From DASTDY01 sp035478375 (GTDB lineage: Bacteria > Patescibacteriota > Saccharimonadia > Saccharimonadales > EFPC-124): 31,055 bases of DNA. Under the pieces are notes generated by a model. It saw nothing but the letters and a program-made list of their open reading frames with translations. It was not told where the DNA came from and did not search any database. Position numbers and translations under genes: made by a program. Shown one piece after another: positions 24,338 to 30,510 of the stretch (its first letter is position 1; each line of letters begins with the position of its first letter). The stretch spans positions 1 through 31,055 of the forward strand of contig DATIJQ010000014.1 in NCBI GenBank assembly GCA_035478375.1, written 5' to 3'.

Positions 24338-24406
24338 AACCTGTCCGTTCTCCCAGGGGAGTGCTCGCTGGTACCGAGCATCGCGCACACGCGCGGCGGG
24401 CAGGTT
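24338..24406 (+). ncRNA. Cloverleaf-shaped four-way junction, possible structured RNA
   Basis: Nested pairing: closing stem of 10 bp with one G-U (24338-24347 with 24397-24406); arm 2 of 4 bp (24350-24353 with 24358-24361); arm 3 of 6 bp with a 7-nt loop CTGGTAC (24362-24367 with 24375-24380); arm 4 of 5 bp with loop ACAC (24382-24386 with 24391-24395). Only about four bases at the junction are unpaired. It lies 11 bp after the Nudix stop and 12 bp before a terminator, so it is probably the 3' end of that transcript or a processed small RNA. Confidence 0.5.
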
Positions 24407-24418
24407 GTTCCATGTTCG

Positions 24419-24442
24419 CAACCCATGCAAGGGTTGTTTTTT
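24419..24442 (+). terminator. Rho-independent terminator of the Nudix cassette
   Basis: CAACCC (24419-24424) pairs with GGGTTG (24431-24436), followed by six T (24437-24442). Confidence 0.8.
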
Positions 24443-24609
24443 ATTGTGTGAATCAGTAGTATTTTACTGTCCGGTTGCCAACAGTAGGGAAGTATGGACA
24501 TTATTCCAGTGAGTTATGCGGGCGACCGACAACGTGCCTGGTTCGCATTTTGTGCATAGTTCATCAGTAATTCTGAAATACATATTTTTTAACAAAAAAA
24601 TAAAAAAGC

Positions 24610-24746
24610 AAATAGGGCGAGGGGAGAGTAAGGAATGCGTCGGTTGTTACCTAAGTTAACTTATTGTCGCAGTAAATGTCTTGATTTATATAATTACAGT
24701 AATGAGGTTCTTTGCAAGCGACTCCCCGCCTGCTTCTGCCCTATTT
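24610..24746. repeat. Long-range inverted repeat
   Basis: AAATAGGGC (24610-24618) pairs with GCCCTATTT (24738-24746), and just inside GGGGAG (24621-24626) pairs with CTCCCC (24722-24727). The enclosed loop is about 95 nt. Read leftward it is followed by a T-rich run (24609-24590 region), so it may end the glycosyltransferase transcript, although the loop is long for a terminator. Confidence 0.45.
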
Positions 24747-24760
24747 TTGGCTAACAGTAG

Positions 24761-25864
24761 TCAATCTGTTTTCTGCTGTAAAGCCTGGTTGTACATGGCA
24801 AGCGTTTGTTCGGCCATTGTTCGCCAAGAATATTTTTTAACCTGGCGGAATCCTTTGGCTTTTAAGTCGGCGCGCAGACGCTCGTCATTTATAAGATTGC
24901 CAATAACTTGAACCATGTCGGCCAAGTTTTCTGGATCAAAATATACAGCCGCATCGCCGTTAATTTCGGGTAAACAAGTCGCAAAGCTGCTGGCAACGGG
25001 CGCACCGTAGGTCATGGCCTCCAAGCTTGGCAAGCCAAAGCCTTCCATAAGCGATGGGAACACGTAGGCGCGACAATTGGCGTAGAGCCAGGCGAGTTGC
25101 GCATCGCTCACGAACCCTAAAAAGTCGATGTTTTTAAAACCTTGCTCACTCGCCCATTGCATGTCGGCCAGGCGCTGAGCATCTTGGCGCCCAACAATAA
25201 GCAGCCGCAGTTCAGAGTTGTTAGCGAGCAATTGCTGGTGTGCCTGCATAAGCCGCCGATTGTTTTTATATGGCTCTGCCCTGCCTACATACATAATAAA
25301 ATGTTTGCCAGTGTAGGCGGGCATGGGTTCGGGCGCGCCGTCGAATTTATCGGCAGCTAGGTAAGCGACGGTAATTTTGGCCGGATCCACATGGCAATAA
25401 TGCACGATATCTTTTTTACTGTAGTTGCTGATCGTCAAAATATGGCGGCTGCGGCGGGCGACTTTTTTAAGCAACGCGCCAAAGATGGCTTTTTTAAGGC
25501 GCAGCTCGACTGCGTTCATGTCGTCGTTGGCGGTAATACGCAGCAGATTTAAATCTAAAATAGAAGTTACCGTTGGACCGGTGTACAAAAGTGGTTGTTG
25601 CGGCATGCAAAAATGCACCAGGTCCGGTTGGAGATTATTAAGCAATCGGGCGAGGCCTAACTGTTCACCAAAGCTGTAATCTTTAAAGTCAGCTTCAATA
25701 ATTGTAAAGTTAGGGTTTTGAGGCGTGTAGTACTGTAGGTCAGCACGGCGTACTAAAATTAAGTACTGGTTGACGTTGTCGAGCTGTTCTAAATAATGCA
25801 GCAGCCGTTCAATGTAACGACCGGTGCCAGAGTTAATAATGCGCGCATCTATTGCAATTTTCAT
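24761..25864 (-). CDS. GT4-family glycosyltransferase
   Basis: Protein of 367 aa. GT-B fold retaining glycosyltransferase: N-terminal MKIAIDARIINSGTGRYIERL, then LTISNYSKKDIVHYCHVD (144-161, the motif before the linker), YVGRAEPYKNNRRLM (192-206) and the donor-binding E-x7-E element in FPSLMEGFGLPSLEAM (Glu274 and Glu282). Similar enzymes transfer mannose, rhamnose or glucose from nucleotide sugars to lipid-linked glycans. With gmd and rmd adjacent, GDP-mannose or GDP-rhamnose is the likely donor (inference). Cytoplasmic or membrane-peripheral. It diverges from gmd and shares a 90-bp promoter region with it. An AAAAGG site precedes the ATG. Confidence 0.9.
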   Translation of the reverse strand: MKIAIDARIINSGTGRYIERLLHYLEQLDNVNQYLILVRRADLQYYTPQNPNFTIIEADFKDYSFGEQLGLARLLNNLQPDLVHFCMPQQPLLYTGPTVTSILDLNLLRITANDDMNAVELRLKKAIFGALLKKVARRSRHILTISNYSKKDIVHYCHVDPAKITVAYLAADKFDGAPEPMPAYTGKHFIMYVGRAEPYKNNRRLMQAHQQLLANNSELRLLIVGRQDAQRLADMQWASEQGFKNIDFLGFVSDAQLAWLYANCRAYVFPSLMEGFGLPSLEAMTYGAPVASSFATCLPEINGDAAVYFDPENLADMVQVIGNLINDERLRADLKAKGFRQVKKYSWRTMAEQTLAMYNQALQQKTD

Positions 25865-25885
25865 GGATTAGCCTTTTACCTATTG

Positions 25886-25891
25886 TATAAT
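25886..25891. promoter_or_regulatory. Shared -10 region of divergent glycosyltransferase and gmd
   Basis: TATAAT (25886-25891) rightward for gmd; the same bases read leftward give ATTATAC, a usable -10 for the glycosyltransferase gene. Neither direction has a convincing -35. Confidence 0.4.
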
Positions 25892-25954
25892 GAAAATGCG
25901 AAACCGGGCCCCTTCCCTATGGTTTCTTTAACTAAGAGATAAGGATAATTTTAC

Positions 25955-26959
25955 ATGGCAGAGACCCAAAAACGAGCGTTAGTGACAGGTATTACCGGCC
26001 AAGATGGCATGTATCTTGCTGAACTTTTGCTTTCTAAAAACTACAAAGTATATGGGTTGTTGCGTGGCCAGCATAACCCAAAACGGGACGTTGTTGAGCG
26101 CGAGATCCCAGATGTAGAACTCCTCGAAGGCGACTTAACCGACATGGTATCGCTTATTAACGCGCTTACCATTGCTCAGCCTGACGAAGTCTACAACTTG
26201 GGCGCCTGGAGCTTTGTGCGCGGTTCGTACGATGAGCCAATTTTAACCGCACAGGTCAGCGGCGTTGGCGTTTTAAACTTGCTCGAAGCCATCCGCATTA
26301 CCGGCGGCACCGACAAAGTGCGTTTTTACCAGGCCTCGACCAGTGAGATGTTCGGCAAGGTCCACGAAGTGCCCCAAAAAGAAACCACCTTGCTACACCC
26401 GCGCAGCCCCTACGGCAACGCCAAAGCCTTTGCCCATTACACCACCATTAACTACCGCGAAAGTTACGGCATGTTTGCCTGCACTGGCACATTGTTTAAT
26501 CACGAATCGCCTCGCCGCGGCTACGAATTCGTGACTCGCAAAGTCACCAGCGCTGTTGCCCGCATTAAACTTGGCATGCAAAAAGAGTTGGTGCTTGGCA
26601 ACCTCGACGCCAAACGCGACTGGGGTTTTGCCGGCGACTACGTCGAAGGCATGTGGCTAATGCTGCAGCAAGACAAACCAGACGACTACGTTTTGGCGAC
26701 GGGCGAAACGCACAGCATTCGGGAACTACTCGACGTCGCCTTTAAAGCCGTTGACATCGACGATTGGGAACCGTACGTCAAATACGACAAAGTATTTGAA
26801 CGCCCCGCCGAAGTCGACCTGCTAATTGGCGATTCTACCAAAGCCCAAACGCAATTAGGTTGGAAACCAAAAGTCGGTTTTGAAGAACTGATTAAAATGA
26901 TGGTCGAAAGCGACCTCAAGATCGAAGAACGCAACAAACGCATTGCTGAATTACAGTAA
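25955..26959 (+). CDS. gmd: GDP-mannose 4,6-dehydratase
   Basis: Protein of 334 aa. Short-chain dehydrogenase that converts GDP-D-mannose to GDP-4-keto-6-deoxy-D-mannose using bound NADP. Motifs: GITGQDGMYLAELL (12-25, cofactor-binding), ASTSEMFG (127-134, catalytic Thr129 and Glu131), SPYGNAKAFAHY (151-162, Tyr153 and Lys157), NHESPRRG (182-189) and RDWGFAGDYVEGMW (221-234), which together are specific for Gmd among epimerase-like enzymes. The usual NLAAQSHV segment is NLGAWSFV here, a substitution near the cofactor. A leader of about 60 nt with AAGGAT precedes the ATG. The stop overlaps the next start (TAATG). Confidence 0.95.
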   Translation: MAETQKRALVTGITGQDGMYLAELLLSKNYKVYGLLRGQHNPKRDVVEREIPDVELLEGDLTDMVSLINALTIAQPDEVYNLGAWSFVRGSYDEPILTAQVSGVGVLNLLEAIRITGGTDKVRFYQASTSEMFGKVHEVPQKETTLLHPRSPYGNAKAFAHYTTINYRESYGMFACTGTLFNHESPRRGYEFVTRKVTSAVARIKLGMQKELVLGNLDAKRDWGFAGDYVEGMWLMLQQDKPDDYVLATGETHSIRELLDVAFKAVDIDDWEPYVKYDKVFERPAEVDLLIGDSTKAQTQLGWKPKVGFEELIKMMVESDLKIEERNKRIAELQ

Positions 26960-27507
26960 TGCCGCACAAGCCCTGGAAGCAGCTCAAACGCACCACAATT
27001 TATGACACGCGCTACCTGCGCTTGCACGAAGATGCGGTTGAGTTGCCTGGTGGCCAGGTCCTAAACGACTATTCTGTCATCGAATTTAATGACGTTGTAA
27101 GCTGTGTGGCGACAGATGAGCACGGCAATTTAATCATGCTCGAAGAATATCGCTACGCCGTTAATGACACCATGTTGCAAACCTCGGCCGGCACCATTGT
27201 GCGCGGCACCGAAGACCCTAAAGCCGCAGCCCTGCGCGAACTGCAAGAAGAAACTGGCTACACGGCAACCGACATTCAAAAAGTTGGCGAGCTGTACGAT
27301 TATCCTTCAAAAGCGACGCATATTATTCATGTGTTTAGGGTTCGCGGCGCCAAAAAGACGACTAGCACGGCGCACGAAGTCAGCGAACAAATCCATGTCA
27401 AACTCATGCGGCCAACCGAGGTAAAACAAGCGGTGCTACAAAATAAAATCAAAACCAGCGGCGTTGTTGGCGCGCTGGTTTTGGCGATGCCAGAGCTTTT
27501 TAGCTAA
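26959..27507 (+). CDS. Nudix hydrolase, ADP-ribose pyrophosphatase type
   Basis: Protein of 182 aa. An N-terminal beta region (WKQLKRTTIYDTRYLRLHED, VELPGGQVLNDYSVIEF) is typical of ADP-ribose/nucleotide-sugar pyrophosphatases. The Nudix box contains E-x7-RELQEETGY with all catalytic Glu, but the spacing from the first Gly (SAGTIVRGTE) is one residue longer than the G-x5-E consensus. Likely substrates are ADP-ribose or a nucleotide sugar. It is coupled to gmd by TAATG, so a role in controlling GDP-sugar levels is an attractive inference. It converges with the next gene and overlaps it by four bases, with no room for a terminator. Confidence 0.88.
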   Translation: MPHKPWKQLKRTTIYDTRYLRLHEDAVELPGGQVLNDYSVIEFNDVVSCVATDEHGNLIMLEEYRYAVNDTMLQTSAGTIVRGTEDPKAAALRELQEETGYTATDIQKVGELYDYPSKATHIIHVFRVRGAKKTTSTAHEVSEQIHVKLMRPTEVKQAVLQNKIKTSGVVGALVLAMPELFS

Positions 27508-28451
27508 AACGGGTTGGCTTTAAACCAGGCTACGTAATCGGCCACAGTTTGGTCGAACGGAATTTGTGGCGTCCAGCCGGTGTCATCTTTAAGGAGTTGG
27601 TTGCTGCCAAAGATTTCGGCAGGGTCGTTGGGACGGATACGGCTTTGGTCGACCTCTGTTTTTGGCGTGGCGTCATTGCCATATAAGGCTTTGGCGATGA
27701 GCGCGATAATTTCTTCGCCAGAACGGCTGACGCCAGAGCAGATATTATATAAATTGTGCGGTAACGTTTCGGCTGTGGCGAGTTTTATGTAGGCTTCAAC
27801 GACGTCACGCACATCGGTGTAATCGCGCCGGGTGGCAATGTTACCGACTTTAAGTGCACCACTCTCCCCTAGTTCACTTAGTTGCTTAACCATATCGGGC
27901 AGCAAAAAGCCGGGACCTTGGCCGGGGCCAGTGTGGTTAAAAGGGCGGACAACAACAGATTCGATACCACGTTTTTTATAGTAATCTGCCAAATGTTCGC
28001 CCAAAATTTTGCTTATGGCGTAGGGTGAGCCGTGAGTGAGCGCGCTTGATTCGGTCAGCGGCATTGGTTGGTTGCTGTCGTACACGGCGCCGGAGCTGAC
28101 CATAACGACGCGTGGATTTTGTTCTAGCTTTTGAGCCAAAATGCGTTCGTATACGTTAATGACCATTGCGCTGTTATCGGCGATAAATTTTTGTGGCTGG
28201 TCAAATGACATACCTTGCGACGACAAGGCGGCAAGATGGACAATAGCGTCAACACCATTAAAATCGACATTTGCAACCGAAGTAGCGTCTGTTAAATTGC
28301 ACGTTACAACGTTGTCTACCTGACTTTCGACGCTTGGGTCGGCGTGCGTTGCCAGCGCCGTAACGCGGTGCCCCTGTTGTTTAAGCAAGGTGACAAGGTG
28401 TTTACCAACAAATCCGTTACTTCCGGTGACAAGAATGTGTTTTGTGCTCAT
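27504..28451 (-). CDS. rmd: NAD(P)-dependent sugar reductase, GDP-6-deoxy-4-keto-D-mannose reductase (Rmd-like)
   Basis: Protein of 315 aa. Extended short-chain dehydrogenase: TGSNGFVGKHL (9-19), catalytic Ser120, Tyr144 and Lys148 (SPYAISK), RPFNHTGPGQGPGFLLPDM (169-187) and RRDYTDVRDVVEAY (208-221). The RPFNHTGPGQ phrase followed by a Phe-rich turn is characteristic of Rmd, which reduces the Gmd product to GDP-D-rhamnose. The epimerising enzyme Fcl (GDP-fucose) has a different sequence there. The alternative is a related dTDP- or UDP-sugar reductase. It reads toward gmd's downstream Nudix gene and away from wzm. Its start codon follows a TATGAT box by six bases (leaderless-like). Confidence 0.82.
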   Translation of the reverse strand: MSTKHILVTGSNGFVGKHLVTLLKQQGHRVTALATHADPSVESQVDNVVTCNLTDATSVANVDFNGVDAIVHLAALSSQGMSFDQPQKFIADNSAMVINVYERILAQKLEQNPRVVMVSSGAVYDSNQPMPLTESSALTHGSPYAISKILGEHLADYYKKRGIESVVVRPFNHTGPGQGPGFLLPDMVKQLSELGESGALKVGNIATRRDYTDVRDVVEAYIKLATAETLPHNLYNICSGVSRSGEEIIALIAKALYGNDATPKTEVDQSRIRPNDPAEIFGSNQLLKDDTGWTPQIPFDQTVADYVAWFKANPF

Positions 28452-28457
28452 TTTCTT

Positions 28458-28463
28458 ATCATA
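28458..28463 (-). promoter_or_regulatory. -10 element, leaderless rmd
   Basis: Leftward TATGAT ends six bases before the ATG at 28451; no Shine-Dalgarno fits between. Confidence 0.35.
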
Positions 28464-28488
28464 CTACATCTAAAATACAGAGCACATA

Positions 28489-28497
28489 TGCTAAAAT
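28489..28497 (+). promoter_or_regulatory. Extended -10 of the wzm-wzt operon
   Basis: TG-C-TAAAAT (28489-28497) preceded by TA, so TATGCTAAAAT, the same form as TATGCTATAAT at 23651-23661. It ends 12 bp before ATG 28510, leaving a leader of about six nt. Confidence 0.45.
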
Positions 28498-28509
28498 AAA
28501 AGTAGCTTT

Positions 28510-29322
28510 ATGTTTGCACAATTTTCCCAAAAATACCGCTATTCGTTGATTTTGCTGCGCCAACTGGTAATTACCGACCTTAAGCTGCGCTACCAGGGCT
28601 CGTGGCTCGGATATTTGTGGTCGCTGCTGCGGCCTCTAGCTTTTTTTGTAATTTTATATATTATTTTTGGTAAGTTTGTAAAAACATTGCCGGGCATTGA
28701 CCACCCCGCCCTTTATTTATTGCTGGGCGTTGTCGTGTGGAACTACTTTGCCGAAGTCACCAACTTAAGCGTAGCGAGTATTGTGGGCCGCGGGGATCTT
28801 ATTCGCAAAATTAACTTCCCTAAGTATGTCATTGTGCTCGCGGGGTCGTTTTCGGCCCTTATTAACCTCGCAATTAGCTTTGTGATTGTCTTTGTTTTTA
28901 TGGCTGCCACAGGTGTTGTGCCGAATATCGATGCACTGTGGTTTGTGCCGCTGCTGGTTATTGAGTTGTTCATTTTTGCCATCGCCGTGGCGTTCTTTTT
29001 GAGTGCTGTATACGTGCGCCTGCGCGACGTTGGCTACATTTGGGAGCTATTTATGCAAGCTGCATTTTACGCGACGCCAATTTTGTATAGCCTAAGTTTT
29101 GTGACCAACGCAACTGTGCAGCAAGGTATGATGCTCAACCCAATCGCCCAAATAATCCAAGATTTACGCGCTGTCCTTATTACCAGCAAAGCGCCAACTA
29201 TTGGGAGTGTTTTTGCCAACGAATGGGTGCGGCTCGTGCCTATAATTATTGTATGCGCCATTACCCTGCTGGCCGTCTGGTACTTTAGGCGCCGTTCAAA
29301 ACACTTTGCGGAGGATGTGTAA
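28510..29322 (+). CDS. wzm: Polysaccharide ABC exporter permease (Wzm)
   Basis: Protein of 270 aa of the ABC-2 family. A cytoplasmic amphipathic start (MFAQFSQKYRYSLILLRQLVITDLK) leads into the hallmark LRYQGSWLGYLWSLLRP (coupling region). Six helices follow at about 42-58, 68-85, 110-135, 148-170, 178-200 and 237-258, and the protein ends in a basic RRRSK. Wzm homologues form the membrane channel that exports lipid-linked O-antigen, capsule or teichoic-type polymers. It is translationally coupled to the ATPase gene downstream (TAATG). Substrate is inferred from the flanking GDP-rhamnose genes. Length and motifs are normal for the family. Confidence 0.93.
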   Translation: MFAQFSQKYRYSLILLRQLVITDLKLRYQGSWLGYLWSLLRPLAFFVILYIIFGKFVKTLPGIDHPALYLLLGVVVWNYFAEVTNLSVASIVGRGDLIRKINFPKYVIVLAGSFSALINLAISFVIVFVFMAATGVVPNIDALWFVPLLVIELFIFAIAVAFFLSAVYVRLRDVGYIWELFMQAAFYATPILYSLSFVTNATVQQGMMLNPIAQIIQDLRAVLITSKAPTIGSVFANEWVRLVPIIIVCAITLLAVWYFRRRSKHFAEDV

Positions 29323-30509
29323 TGGCTGAAGAAATCGCTTTAAAAGTCGATCATGTTTCTAAAAACTTTTTGCTGCCGCACGAAAAAAACCGTTCAATTA
29401 AGAGCGCATTTGTTAGTTTGTTCCAAACAAAAGATAGCACCATCGAAACACAGCATGCCCTGCGCGACGTCTCTTTTGAAGTAAAAAAAGGCGAGTTCTT
29501 TGGCATTGTCGGCCGCAATGGTAGCGGCAAAAGCACACTGCTTAAAATGCTCGCCGGCATTTATCAACCGACCAAAGGCGCGGTCACAACACGCGGCAAA
29601 TTAGTACCGTTTATTGAGCTTGGTGTTGGTTTTAATCCCGAACTCACCGGCCGCGAAAACGTGTATTTAAATGGCGCGCTGCTTGGGTTCTCTAAGCAAG
29701 AAATCGACGCTCAATATAAAGATATTGTGCGCTTTGCCGAGCTGGAAGACTTTATGGACCAAAAGCTCAAAAATTATTCTAGCGGTATGCAGGTGCGCTT
29801 GGCGTTTTCGGTGGCAACCACAGCCAAAGCAGATATTTTGCTTATCGACGAAGTATTGGCTGTGGGCGATGCCGACTTCCAACGCAAATGTTTTGACTAC
29901 TTTAAAGAGATCAAAAAAGGTGACACGACAGTCGTTTTTGTGTCGCACGATATGGGTGCCGTAAAAGAATATTGCGACCGTGCGATCCTAATTGACGATA
30001 GCCGCTTGGTGGCCAGTGGCAACCCAGACAACATCGCCCGTGACTACACTCGCATGTTTAATGAGCCAAAAGATGCAACTCAAAAGCAAAGTAAAAAGCG
30101 TTGGGGCGACAACAATATGACGTACGAAAGCGTTAAGGTCACACCCGCGGTTATCGATGACGACACGCCCGAATTTGTTATTACCGCCAGAGTTACAATC
30201 AACGAAGAAATAGAAAAACCAGTGTTTGGGTTTTCTATTGTTGCCCCAGACAGCCGCGAATTATTCGGCACCAACACCCACATCGCCGAATATAAAACCA
30301 GCACCTACAAACCGGGCGACAAACTCACTGTTACCTGGCGCGTACCAAACGTGTTTGCCGACGGCCAGCACGCGCTTAACATTACCGCCTCCCACGAAGA
30401 CGTTCTGACCGTCTGCGATTGGTGGGAGGATGCCCTCCGCTTTAGGGTCAACAAAATTAAAAAGACGCCATACCCTGTGAACCCGCAAATGCGCGTTGAC
30501 GTTAAATAG
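29322..30509 (+). CDS. wzt: Polysaccharide ABC exporter ATPase with C-terminal glycan-binding domain (Wzt)
   Basis: Protein of 395 aa. Nucleotide-binding domain (1-245): Walker A GRNGSGKST (64-72), signature SSGMQ (153-157), Walker B ILLIDE (172-177), H-loop VSHD (His209), and the family-typical LVPFIELGVGFNPELTGRENVYLNG. A second domain (about 265-380) is beta-rich with TPEFVITARVTI and FGFSIVAPDSRELFGTNT. This is the Wzt_C carbohydrate-binding module that recognises the finished or capped chain in O9a-type and A-band exporters. So the exported glycan is probably capped and recognised before export, not exported while growing. It follows wzm with a one-base overlap; the next gene starts two bases after the stop. 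Confidence 0.95.
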   Translation: MAEEIALKVDHVSKNFLLPHEKNRSIKSAFVSLFQTKDSTIETQHALRDVSFEVKKGEFFGIVGRNGSGKSTLLKMLAGIYQPTKGAVTTRGKLVPFIELGVGFNPELTGRENVYLNGALLGFSKQEIDAQYKDIVRFAELEDFMDQKLKNYSSGMQVRLAFSVATTAKADILLIDEVLAVGDADFQRKCFDYFKEIKKGDTTVVFVSHDMGAVKEYCDRAILIDDSRLVASGNPDNIARDYTRMFNEPKDATQKQSKKRWGDNNMTYESVKVTPAVIDDDTPEFVITARVTINEEIEKPVFGFSIVAPDSRELFGTNTHIAEYKTSTYKPGDKLTVTWRVPNVFADGQHALNITASHEDVLTVCDWWEDALRFRVNKIKKTPYPVNPQMRVDVK

Positions 30510-30510
30510 C

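Larger units (their letters stand above)
24327..24760. other. Gene-free stretch with structured elements
   Basis: No credible gene in 434 bp. It holds a cloverleaf-like element (24338-24406), a T-run terminator (24419-24442) and a long-range inverted repeat (24610-24746). Between 24443 and 24609 I see nothing beyond A/T-rich sequence. Confidence 0.6.

Noticed and set aside
24338..24406. tRNA-Thr(GGT) gene
   Set aside because: The arm with loop CTGGTAC looks like an anticodon arm, but there is no T-loop (TTCRA) sequence, the D-arm loop is only four bases, and the closing stem is 10 bp instead of 7.
23829..24413. 194-aa leftward reading frame
   Set aside because: Antisense to the GC-rich Nudix gene, whose frame carries recognisable motifs; the antisense product has none and runs over the cloverleaf.
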